Source: Lentinula raphanica (lineage: Eukaryota > Basidiomycota > Agaricomycetes > Agaricales > Omphalotaceae). Taken from it: a stretch of DNA of 64,000 nucleotides. Shown here in pieces: positions 21,136 through 32,566 of this stretch (positions are counted from its first letter, which is position 1; each line of letters begins with the position of its first letter). The stretch spans positions 1,426,001 to 1,490,000 of the forward strand of contig JANVFP010000009.1 in NCBI GenBank assembly GCA_027919835.1, given 5' to 3'. A program made the translations under genes and the position numbers. The notes below the pieces were generated by a model. The model was not told the origin of the DNA and ran no database searches. It was given only the letters and a program-made list of their open reading frames with translations.

Positions 21136-24090
21136 ATACTGTAAAACTTTTGTAAAAAGTACCGATAAGTTATCGGGTACCTATTGCAAATAGTTGTGAT
21201 AACCCGGAGGGGGTCCCGGAAATGGCCCCGGGGGGTGGTCATGCCTGTCACCACCTGTCACATATGGCTTATATTTACTGTTTTGGGTAATTAATAATCA
21301 TCCAGATATTAAATAAGCAGTACATTTTCAAAAAAACTCGAAAATTCATAAAAATTCATAAAAAACCTAAAATGGCCTGATTAGGTCAGATCAGGATATG
21401 TAAGCAAATGACCTCATATGATAAAAAATGATGTAGGGTCAATCTAGGTACTAAAAATAGCCCAAAAAATCACTAAAAATGCAAAAAAATATTTAGGGAT
21501 GGTATAGAGCCTATTGCACGCCCAGGCACATCAAACTTACCAAAAAAGGAAAAAATTGATGATGATCTCATCTTGTAGCAAAAAATCTGAAAAAAATTCT
21601 AAAAATAGTCAAAAAATTCAGGGGTGCCTTGTTGGCCCTGAAAATGCAAAATAAAAAAAAATACGCGACAAGTGTAAAAATTTTTATCACTCCAAATCAT
21701 TCCAAATCCACTATACAGTCAGTATATATGATGTATATGCTATATTTAGCATCCTAGTACCTTTATTGGGCTAAAAATAGAACTTGATCTCATCTGATAG
21801 CAAAAAATCTGAAAAAATCATAAAAAATACACAAAAAATTCAAGGGTGCCTCATTGGCCCTGAAAATGCAAAATAAAAAAATTCACACAACACAATTGAA
21901 AAACAACATCACTCCAAATCATACCAAATCCACTACACAGTCAGTATATATCATGTATATGTCATTTATAGCACCTCTAGCACCCTCAATCACTTATATC
22001 ACTCAAGAATCATACCAAACTGAATAATTTGGGGAGTAAATATATTGTACATGATATTTTGAGGACACCTAGTACCCTTGATAACTTAGAACAATTTATA
22101 TTACTCAATATGTCCAGTACACTTAGCACTCACTTATCACACCTAACACATTTTAACTCATAACAGTACTTATATGTATTATACTTAACACACTTAACAG
22201 TCAAAAAGTCAGAACAATTGTTATACTATAACACACTCATAACAACGAGTTTTGGGCGCTTATGGGCGCTTATTTGGTGTTTTTGAGTCGAAATTCATTA
22301 ATAGCACACTTAATAATTTTTGTCTGGGCTCTATACTGTGTCAGGATGTTGTCTATATTATATTCTTCTAGATACAATTCAGAGAACTCAACAATTCAAC
22401 CTGTGGGGCTGGCTATATTGTGATCTTTTGAAATATAACAGTGTTTTGTGTAAATGTCAATGTATATGTCCATGTAATGCAAGTATACTGATGGTGGTTC
22501 ATAAAGGAATCACTGCTACAGTCTACTAGAAGTGTCTGGACATGGCCCAGATACTTACTATGACTATTGGACTCTGTGATATACATGTACATGTTTCATG
22601 TACAATATAGATGTCTACACCTACATGTAACAATAGATGTCATATTCAATGACCCCCATCACAGATCTCTTGGCTGTATCACATAGAGATAGCATAGAAT
22701 AGGTTGTAGGATGATTCTTCTCATGACCCAGTAGCAGTTTGACTTCACAACATGGGTGTATGCATTGACATTTTGATAAAACACTGTTATATCACAAAAG
22801 ATCACAATATAGCCAGTCCCACAGGTTGTAATCTTGAGTTCTACAAACCGTATCAAGTGTAGTATGATATAAACAACATCCTTACACAATATAGAGCCCA
22901 GACAAAAATTATTAAGTGTGCTATTAATGAATTTCGACTCAAAAACACCAAATAAGCGCCCATAAGCGCCCAAAACTCGTTGTTATGAGTGTGTTATAGT
23001 ATAACAATTGTTCTGACTTTTTGACTGTTAAGTGTGTTAAGTATAATACATATAAGTACTGTTATGAGTTAAAATGTGTTAGGTGTGATAAGTGAGTGCT
23101 AAGTGTACTGGACATATTGAGTAATATAAATTGTTCTAAGTTATCAAGGGTACCAGGTGTCCTCAAAATATCATGTACAATATATTTACTCCCCAAATTA
23201 TTCAGTTTGGTATGATTCTTGAGTGATATAAGTGATTGAGGGTGCTAGAGGTGCTATAAATGACATATACATGATATATACTGACTGTGTAGTGGATTTG
23301 GTATGATTTGGAGTGATGTTGTTTTTCAATTGTGTTGTGTGAATTTTTTTATTTTGCATTTTCAGGGCCAATGAGGCACCCTTGAATTTTTTGTGTATTT
23401 TTTATGATTTTTTCAGATTTTTTGCTATCAGATGAGATCAAGTTCTATTTTTAGCCCAATAAAGGTACTAGGATGCTAAATATAGCATATACATCATATA
23501 TACTGACTGTATAGTGGATTTGGAATGATTTGGAGTGATAAAAATTTTTACACTTGTCGCGTATTTTTTTTTATTTTGCATTTTCAGGGCCAACAAGGCA
23601 CCCCTGAATTTTTTGACTATTTTTAGAATTTTTTTCAGATTTTTTGCTACAAGATGAGATCATCATCAATTTTTTCCTTTTTTGGTAAGTTTGATGTGCC
23701 TGGGCCTGCAATAGGCTCTATACCATCCCTAAATATTTTTTTGCATTTTTAGTGATTTTTTGGGCTATTTTTAGTACCTAGATTGACCCTACATCATTTT
23801 TTATCATATGAGGTCATTTGCTTACATATCCTGATCTAACCTAATCAGGCCATTTTAGGTTTTTTATGAATTTTTATGAATTTTCGAGTTTTTTTGAAAA
23901 TGTACTGCTTATTTAATATCTGGATGATTATTAATTACCCAAAACAGTAAATATAAGCCATATGTGACAGGTGGTGACAGGCATGACCACCCCCCGGGGC
24001 CATTTCCGGGACTCCCTCCGGGTTATCACAACTATTTGCAATAGGTACCCGATAACTTATCAGTCTTTTTTACAAAAGCTTTACTGTATC
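21136..24090 (-). mobile_element. Palindromic element 2 (2955 bp) in antisense gene B
   Basis: Same length as element 1 and, wherever I compared arms, the same sequence, lying in the opposite orientation. Flanks: CAG plus CTG at 21130-21135 on the left and CTG at 24091-24093 on the right, again a CAG^CTG site. The right end, as reverse complement, is GATACAGTAAAGCTTTTG, as at the left end of element 1. Confidence 0.9.
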
Positions 24091-24093
24091 CTG

Positions 24094-25725
24094 TGGCAGC
24101 GTGGCTATGAGTGATATCTTGAAGGAGACGGACGAGGTCCCAGTTTTTGGAGTCTCCAGGGTCGCCTGTGAAGATGATTAGCTCAGATACCACGTCCTAG
24201 AGACAGTTCAAACGCAAGACAACATGCTAAAGCAATAGATCTAGTGATCCTTGCTGCTCTGTGATAAATAATAGAGCAAAAAGAAGAGAAGATCTGTTGG
24301 AAATGACTCGAGGTACTTACAAGTATCGGCCAGATCTAGGTAGACCTTGGTCCTCTTGGTCTGTTCCTCTCCGGTCGCCAGGGGCTGAACGATAGTCTCA
24401 GGTCCAGCAGTGGTTGAGTAAGGCTCAGGATTCACTGAAGTCTCGGCGAATCCTGCTGCCCCCACGTCTTGGTCCTGTCGCTTTCGTTTTCCCTTGCCCT
24501 TGGAAGCCTTCGTAGTCTCTTCCTCAGCATTCGTCCCCTTGGCCTTAGCCTTGGGTTTGGGTTCCTCTTCCATCTAAAGAATCGTCAGATCTATTCGTTC
24601 TGAATGGATCCAAAGGTACTTACGATGATATCCGGGTCAGCCATTGGCTCAGGAGTCTCCTCGACGACCTTAGACTTCTTTTTGGACTTGGACTTAGACT
24701 TAGCCTTGGGAGACGCCTCTTCTTCACCTGCAACGTCCTCCATCTGAAGATCTGCATCAGAAACCGTTAGATCTATCAAGTGGAACAACGTACAGGGCTA
24801 TCTTGGTCAGCCACCTTGACGGGAGTGCCCTTTCGATCGATAAGCAAGAATGGCGTAGGCTGCAATGCCATCACAGCCTGTACTTGCCTGTTGACGACGA
24901 AGGAAGGCAGTAGTTCCCTTGGGACGGGCCTTACGTGCAGCAGCCTCGTCTTCAGCTTCGGCGGCGGCGAGATCTGCTTCCTAACTCGATGGATCAGTAC
25001 TTCGGATCGACTCGACGAACGGATCTACTCACGATTTCTTCCATGAACTTCTGTTCAGCATCAATGGGCTCGACTGAAGCACGTTCCACGGTCTTTTCTC
25101 TGGCCTTGGACGATTCCTTGCCTTTGGTCTTTGAAAATTGATCAGATCTATCGAAGGGACAAAGTTATTCGAAGCAATACTTACTCCTGGAGTCGAGTTT
25201 TTGACTTCCTTTGCAGCGGCCTCGGCCTTCTGCATTTTGGCTCGTGTGGTGGAACGACGGATCTTGACGAGCTCGTCGAGGAACAGTTCCATCCTGGAGT
25301 CTTGTCCACCCTCATTCTTGACGTTGGGGTAGAGTCTGCCGGCCTCCTCTGCGATCTCAGAGAAGGCCATGATGCCAATCAAGGCTTCACTCAAGGCCTC
25401 GTACTGTTGCATGTACGAAGTGTTGAGACTAGCAGCCTCCTTCAACACCTTAAGGGACTGGAAAAGTCGTCAGAAGGCTGATAATGAACAGATCTAGTCA
25501 TGAAATACATACAATGTGTTCATAGGCAGATTTTACATCAGCCATGATCGCTTTTCTCGTCGAAGTCTGAAGTTTGATGGATCCTTGTTGATTGATAGCA
25601 GCACTGAATCCTAGGGTACGATCTTGACATAGTACCTTGACCCAGTGTGCTGCATCGTCAGCCCAGTCCTCAAGCTCGGACTCCAAACGAAGGGGAATGT
25701 TGGAAAATTCGTGGTTGGGCGCCAT
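24094..25725 (-). CDS. Antisense gene B, exons 1-7 (unknown, Lys/Ala-rich protein)
   Basis: Starts at ATG 25725 (MAPNHEFSNIPLRLESELED). Introns of ~50-56 nt with GTAAGT/GTATGT...AG ends lie at 25458-25512, 25129-25184, 24981-25032, 24744-24793 and 24574-24623, and a longer one ends near 24320. Exons: helical N-terminal part (KEAASLNTSYMQQYEALSEA), Lys/Glu coiled-coil, a segment with VKVADQDSP, a Lys/Ser-rich nuclear-localisation-like stretch and GKGKRKRQDQDVG. Exon 4 does not hold one frame throughout (frameshift or misread intron), and the join of exons 6 and 7 is uncertain. I recognise no family; a nuclear, nucleic-acid-associated role is only a guess from composition. Confidence 0.65.
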
Positions 25726-26540
25726 ATTTTTGTTTGGGAGTTGGATCTACTCGGATCAGTGCTGTTTTATACGAAAATGTTTCCTTGACTGAGTCAGCAG
25801 GGACTGCTGAGCTTTTAGTTTGGGGGAGGGGACACTGTGTTTCGAAAGTTTTCAAAATTTAAAATTTTACGAAGTCAGTGATCTAAGTGAAACAAGCATG
25901 TGGGTAACATGTATAGCACTAGATCTGAGGCCGACGTAGCTCACATTAGTTGCCCAAAGGATTAAGAGACCTTAGGGCAGTGACCACCAACATTTTTATA
26001 AGCGAAGGGCACGAAAGAACGAATAGATCTATTCGTGTTTTCCGCATATACTCACAGATCCAGGGAACCTGTAACAAGGGATACTCCGGATCTGTTCATT
26101 TCTCTTACAAAGAGGCTCAATAGGGTCAACGGAATCGTATTTCAAAGACTTCTATTAGAGCTTACTTTATTTTACACTACCGAGGACAGATCTATTCATG
26201 TTCGTTAACTTAGTGGACTTATGAAGAATTTCACACGAGGTTCAAGATCAAATTGGCACTAAGGCCATGCATTGGAGCAGACTACTAGGGTACTACCTAA
26301 GTGTCTGTAAGAATGTACCAAGAAATATTGAAAAGACCTCAAAGGAATACTACATAGGCTACGAGTAAAGAGTTGATGAGATTTAGTCCGTATGTAGTAA
26401 AACTAGGGGTCTGTAGACGAGTCGGTGCGATTGAGATATGTACAGATCATTTTGTGCTGGTCCAAGAAGCCGCATCTCCAAACAGATCCTACCGAAGAAG
26501 GACCACCCCGCAACCCATGAGCGTCGAAACCAAGTATGAT
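25726..26540 (-). promoter_or_regulatory. Spacer between antisense genes A and B, likely promoter of gene B
   Basis: 815 bases without a convincing frame, after the gene A stop and before the gene B start. It has AGATCT at about 25921, AGATCTATTCGT near 26024 and AGATCTATTCATG near 26188, the same motif as in the LTRs. No TATA box that I would rely on. Confidence 0.45.
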
Positions 26541-26797
26541 TCAAGGTTTCGCAGGTTCGGGAGCGACGGAGGGGGCCTTCTTGTCATCCTTCGACTTCTT
26601 CTCGACCTTCGACTTGTCGTCCTCAATGGGTCCGCTCTGAGCCGTCATGTGCAAGTACTCACGAACGACGGGGGGAAGGGAAGGCTCTTTGGCTGCGATT
26701 TCGTTTTCGTACAGCATGTCAGTGGAAGGGGGTGCTGGAACTTCAACGTCATGAGCCCGGATAAAGGCCTGGAACTTGGCGATAGTTTCGGACACAG
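26541..26797 (-). CDS. Antisense gene A, 3' end of last exon (after palindromic element 3)
   Basis: About 85 codons to the stop at 26541, starting Val-Ser-Glu-Thr-Ile-Ala-Lys-Phe. Joined in frame to Leu-Lys-Asp-Ser-Glu-Thr-Ala on the other side when element 3 and one CAG are removed. The tail is Lys/Asp/Glu- and Pro-rich (VEKKSKDDKKAPSVAPEP). Confidence 0.75.
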
Positions 26798-29679
26798 GAT
26801 ACTGTGAAGCTTTTGTAAAAAGACCTGATGAGTTATCCAGGAGCTTTTGAAAATAGTTGTGACGACACAGAGGGGGCTCCGGAAATGGCTCCGGGGGGTG
26901 GGCATGCCTGTCACCACCTGTCACATCTGACCTATATTTACTGTTTTGGGTAATTAATAATTATCCAGATATTAAATAAGCGGTACATTTGTAAAAAATC
27001 CTGATAAACTATACAAATTCAAAAAAACCCAAAAAAACCTAATTAGGTCAAATCGGGGTATGTAAACAAAATAGCCTTATATGGTAAAAAATGCTGTAGG
27101 ATCTATCTAGGTGCTAAAAATAGCCAAAAAAATCACTAAAAATGCTAAAAATATGTAGGGATGGTATATAGCCTATTGCAGATCCAGGCATCCGAAAATT
27201 ACCAAAAAAGGAAATTTTTGATGATGATGTCATCTTGTAGCAAAAAATCTGAAAAAAATCCTAAAAATAGTCAAAAAATTCAGGGGTGGCTTGTTGGCCC
27301 TGAAAATGCAAAATAAAAAAAAATACGCGACCAGTGTAAAAATTTTTGTTACTCCAAATCACACCAAATCCACTATATAGTCAGTATATATAATGTATAT
27401 GCTATATTTAGCATCCTAGTACCCTCATTGGGCTAAAAATAGAACTTAATCTCATCTGGTAGCAAAAAATCTGAAAAAATCATAAAAAATACTCAAAAAA
27501 TTTAGGGGTGCCTCATTGGCCCTGAAAATGCAAAATAAAAAATTTACACAATACAATTGAAAAACAACATCATTCCAAATCTTATCAAATTTACTATATA
27601 GTTAGTATATATTATGTATATACTATTTATAGCATCCCTAGTACCCTCAATCACTTATATCACTCAAGAATCCTACCAAACTGACAACATTGAGTAAATG
27701 TAATGTACATGGTATTTTTAGCACACCTAGTACCCTTAAAAACTCAGAACAATTTATATCACTCAATATGTTCAGTATACTTAGTACTCATCACATTTAA
27801 CACACTAAAACTCGGAACAGTACTTATATGTATCATACTTAACACAGTTGGCAATGAAAATACTCAAAACAGTGTTATCAGTCACTATACTTAACACACT
27901 TAACAGTCAAAAAGTCGGAATAATGTTACTTGATATACATAACACACTCATTGTTATACTACAACACACTTATAACAACGAGTTTTGGTCGCTTATGGGC
28001 GCTTATTTGGTGTTTTTGAGTCGAAATTCATTAATAGCACACTCAATAATTTTTGTGTGGGCTCAATATTGTGTCAGAATGTTGTCTATATCATATTCCT
28101 CTAGATATAATTCAGAGAACTCGAAATTACAACCTGTGGGGCTAGGAATACTATGATCTTTTGTGATATAACACTGTTTTACGTGAATGACAGTGCATAC
28201 ACCCATGTTATGAAGTCAAATTGCTGCTAGGTCATGAAAAGAGTCATCCTACAACCTATTCTATGCTAACTCCATGTGATACAGCCAAGAGATCTGTAAT
28301 GGGGGTCATTGAATATGACATCTATTGTTACATGTAAGTGTAGACATCTATGGTGTACATGAAACATGTACATGTGTATCACAGTGTCCAACCTTTGTGA
28401 TAGCTATCTGAATCATGTATAGACACTGCCAGTAGACTGTAGGAGTGCTTTCCTCATGCACTAGCATCAGTATACTTGCACTACATGAACATATGCATTG
28501 GCATTTACATAAAACACTAGTATATCACACAAGATCACAGTATAGCTAGCCACACAGGTTGTAATTTCGAGTTCTCTGAATTATATCTAGAGGAATATGA
28601 TATATACAACATCCTGACACAATATTGAGCCCACACAAAAATTATTGAGTGTGCTATTGATGAATTTCGACTCAAAAACACCAAATAAGCGCCCATAAGC
28701 GCCCAAAACTCGTTGTTATAAGTGTGTTATAGTATAACAATGAGTGTGTTATGTATATCAAGTAATATTGTTCCGACTTTTTGACTGTTAAGTGTGTTAA
28801 GTATAGTAACTGATAACACTGTTTTGAGTATTTGTTCTCAACTGTGTTAGACATAATACATATCACTACTGTTCTGAGTTTTAGTATGTTAGGTGTGATA
28901 AGTACCAAGTGTACTGAACATATTGAGCAATAAAAATTGTTCTGAGTGTTCAAGGGTACTAGGTGTGCTAAAAATATCATGTACATCATATTTACTTAAT
29001 GTTGCCAGTTTGGTGTAATTCTTGAGTGATATAAGCAATTATGAGTGATTGTGGATGCTAGAGGTGCTAAAAATAGCATATACATTATATATTCTGACTG
29101 TATAGTGGATTTGGTATGATTTGGAGTGATAAAATTTTTTACACTTGTCGCGTATTTTTTTTATTTTGCATTTTCAGGGCCAACAAGCCACCCCTGAATT
29201 TTTTGACTATTTTTAGGATTTTTTTCAGATTTTTTGCTACAAGATGACATCATCATCAAAAATTTCCTTTTTTGGTAATTTTTGGATGCCTGGAACTGCA
29301 ATAGGCTATATACCATCCCTACATATTTTTAGCATTTTTAGTGATTTTTTTGGCTATTTTTAGCACCTAGATAGATCCTACAGCATTTTTTACCATATAA
29401 GGCTATTTTGTTTACATACCCCGATTTGACCTAATTAGGTTTTTTTGGGTTTTTTTTGAATTTGTATAGTTTATCAGGATTTTTTACAAATGTACCGCTT
29501 ATTTAATATCTGGATAATTATTAATTACCCAAAACAGTAAATATAGGTCAGATGTGACAGGTGGTGACAGGCATGCCCACCCCCCGGAGCCATTTCCGGA
29601 ACCCCCTCTGTGTCGTCACAACTATTTTCAAAAGCTCCTGGATAACTCATCAGGTCTTTTTACAAAAGCTTTACAGTAT
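26798..29679 (+). mobile_element. Palindromic element 3 (2882 bp) in antisense gene A
   Basis: Ends GATACTGTGAAGCTTTTG and, from the right, ATACTGTAAAGCTTTTG. CAG at 26795-26797 and 29680-29682 followed by CTG: site CAG^CTG. The arms are inverted copies of each other with a centre near 28,240. It is clearly diverged from elements 1 and 2 (many substitutions and short indels), so it is an older or different subfamily. Confidence 0.9.
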
Positions 29680-29682
29680 CAG

Positions 29683-32088
29683 CTGTTTCGGAATCCTTGA
29701 GGTATGCGGACAGGTTGCACGACGAGTTCCAGCCAAAGAAGGTCGCAAACCAACAGGCGGTATCGTAGTCGAGTTCCTGGTTAGGATGCTCCTCGGCCCA
29801 GGCAGATAAGACAACGTTAGTGTCGAGACCAGCCCGCTTCAGTTTGTTGGCCTGGCGAGCCAGGATAGTCAGGGAGTTTTGGAGCAGGCTCTCCGTGTTT
29901 TCCATGACTCGGAAGTGGTTGTCCAAGGCTTCCTGGAACTGCTCCACGGCGTTGGAATACCCTGAAAGAAGAACGCATCGTTAGCAAAAACGCGAAGTGG
30001 TACAGATCTGTAGATACTGACCACCAGGAAGAGTGCGGACGGCTTCAGGGATGATGTCCAGAAGATCGGATTGAAGCTCCATGTGCAACACACTGGAGCA
30101 GGTGCGATGAGACTGCTCACACCCAAAGCAGGGACCTCCGAGTTGAGCCCCCGGATGAGGCAGGAAACGCAGTCCGTGGTCGGCGCGACGTCGGGATCGA
30201 CGGGATGAGACGAGGGAGCCAGACCCCGGGAGGTCAAGTGGGCGAAACGGGCAAGGTTGGAAAGTGAAAAGGAGACGTTTCCGGTGGTAAGGAAACTTCC
30301 TATCGCTTCCAACTCCGGAGAAACCGACCATTTAGGCTCACGAAGTTTGGGTGTACTATGAGAGGCCCGTTTATACAAAACAGAAAACGCGAGCCGAGGC
30401 TTGTAGTCGGGATTGGCCAGGTAGGACACCAGATGCTCAACATCGGTATCGTTATCAGCCAAAGGACCAGCTGCCTCGGTTCCAGCAGGTTCCGGGAGGA
30501 TGGTATCCTCGTACTCCAGCTTGTCCTCTTCGACAGTAGGAGGAGGAGTCACAGCACGAGACTTTCCTTCAGCCTTGCCGGTCCTTTGCTTCTTGGAGGC
30601 GGGAGCATGACTGGGCTATAATGCAGTTAGAAACCCAGCGGCCGGAAATGGGAAGCAAGAAACCTACCTCGGAAGTGGGATCATCGGGACGTTCTCTCTT
30701 GACCTTGATAAGCACCGCTGGTTTGGCCGAAGCAGGAGCTTTGCCCTTGCCCTTACCAACTGGTGGACCAACCTTGGCAGGAGAAGAACGTGTAGCACGG
30801 TTTCGAGTGCTGGCCAGATTGGTACCTAAGACCAAGGAATTAGTAATGATCGATGGGAGAGGGGCACGGTAAAACACCTACCAGCTCTCGTACGAACATT
30901 AGAACCCTTGAAAACGTCCCCGGCGTCAGGCTCATCGGAAGAGGCCTCAGTTTCTCCCAGATCAACGTCCCCTTGGAAAGGCGACGACCCGGCAGGCGAA
31001 CCAGCAAAAGATCCAACGGGCGAGGCGATCCCCTCATCACTGATGACGGGGGAAGCAATCCCATGGTGGCTGGAAGAAGCTTGAGGAGGGGGAGTTGGTT
31101 GAGACGGTCTTGCCTGGTACTGCGGTTCGGGAAGTAGAAGCTGGTTGGTGAAAGGATCATGGAGGGCTTGTTGAGGTGTTCCGGTGCTTGCCACTTGGAC
31201 GATTAACTGTCCCTCGCAGGATAGAAAGTCAAAAGGGATGGGAATCGCCAAGGACGCCACCGTCAGGCCCCCAGGTTTGAACGAACGCTGGGAAGTAGGG
31301 TTAGCTAATGAAGGGCGAGGCCAGAAGAAGGAAAACCCACCTTGATCTCAGCCCGAAGAGCTGCGCTTACTCCCAAACCGGCATTCTGCTTCTCATCGTA
31401 GACAAACTTTGCGTATTCGTGGGCGTCCAAGTAGCGGTCGCAGTAGTCGCTGAACAAGCAGACGAAGCGCACCGCGAACAAAGGACAAGAACGAGACCGG
31501 TGCCAGAAACGGCGATAGTGTTTCTGCAAGAAACGTTGGTTGGATGTCAAAACAAGAGGGGAGAACACTTACCAAAGCGTTCTGGATCTGGGGTTTCTTC
31601 AGCATCTCTAAAATACGACTCTGAGTCTTAGAGCGCGACTTGTTTGCTGACATGATGTCGGCCACGGCATCCTGCACGATTCGAAGTCCTTGATAAAGGA
31701 AAGACGCGTTTACGCGGCACAGGGGACCGTTAGCAAAAGGCTTGTACGTCTGCACCAGTTGGGCTGGGTAGAAGTTTGTTGCAAGGTCATTGTTGTCATC
31801 AGGCGGGATGACCAATGGAAAAGTGATATCGTCAAAGTGGGCAAAGATCGGCTGCTCAAAAGCAGAGTCAAGAGTGTTGTGAGCTTTAGGCCAGAGTCGT
31901 TGTAAAACTTCAGCTTCCTCAGGTGACGAGGGCAGGAATAAAATGGGTTTCTTTGTTGAGAGTAGACTGTCCCGAGCGCGCACCGCATCGTGGAAGGTAA
32001 ACTCTGTAACGGGCGAAGAAAAGTGAGTCCGCTGCGAAGTCCTGTATTGGGTTTTGCTGGTGGAAGGACCCTTGCCTTTACCTGACAT
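29683..32088 (-). CDS. Antisense gene A, exons 1-6 (unknown protein with paired CxxC motifs)
   Basis: ATG at 32088 (Met-Ser-Gly-Lys-Gly-Lys-Gly). Introns at 31524-31572, 31288-31340, 30826-30881, 30616-30667 and 29962-30021 have good GT...AG ends and keep phase. Total length with the 3' part is about 795 codons. An N-terminal ~230-residue folded-looking region (HFDDITFPLVIPP, VRFVCLFSDYCDRYLDAHEY) is followed by a Pro/Ser linker and a basic patch (KGKGKAPASAKPAVLIKVKR). Then comes CVSCLIRG and, after a frame change in a run of five C (30148-30152, + strand), GGPCFGCEQSHRTC, a probable zinc-binding cluster, and a coiled-coil C-terminus. Lies antisense to the retrotransposon, so its introns survive in genomic RNA. 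Family not recognised. Confidence 0.75.
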
Positions 32089-32557
32089 AGCGTGGGCGAT
32101 AGAACAGTGGGCACACGAAAAAGCGGGGAAGTTGGAAGTAAGAAAGAAAGCGGACTTAGAGAAAATTTTCGAGGTCCCGCTGCCTTTTATCCACGGTTCT
32201 TAAGAACTTCCCAGGACGTAATAAGCCACTGGGAAAATTCTAAGAATAGTAGGAAGAATTGTAATACTTACAAAGGTCAAACAAATGAACTTTGTGAAGT
32301 TACAGGATGTTGTGATTAGATCTCTTGATAATCACACTCGGAAATTAAGCGCTTCTATCGAGTTAGCCGCGGGTTTAATTATCATCAGTTGATCCCGAGG
32401 CAACCGAACAGATCTATAGCGTTAATGAGTGGGAATACCATTGGGATATCAAAGAGATCAATCCAAAAGCTCGGATCAGTTGCAGTACCACACTCCTAAG
32501 GGAGGTACGAGCCTGTCTACCCAACCAGATGACCGGGGACGGTCAGATCTTTAGTTT
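32089..32557 (-). promoter_or_regulatory. Region upstream of antisense gene A, before the polypurine tract
   Basis: About 470 bases without a gene, holding the likely promoter of gene A. It contains AGATCT near 32313, 32410 and 32548. I cannot point to a TATA box. Confidence 0.4.
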
Positions 32558-32565
32558 GGGGGAGA
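32558..32565 (+). other. Polypurine tract of the giant retrotransposon
   Basis: GGGGGAGA directly before the 3' LTR, as expected for the second-strand primer. It supports the + orientation of the element and the LTR start at T/A 32566-32567. Confidence 0.75.
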
Positions 32566-32566
32566 T

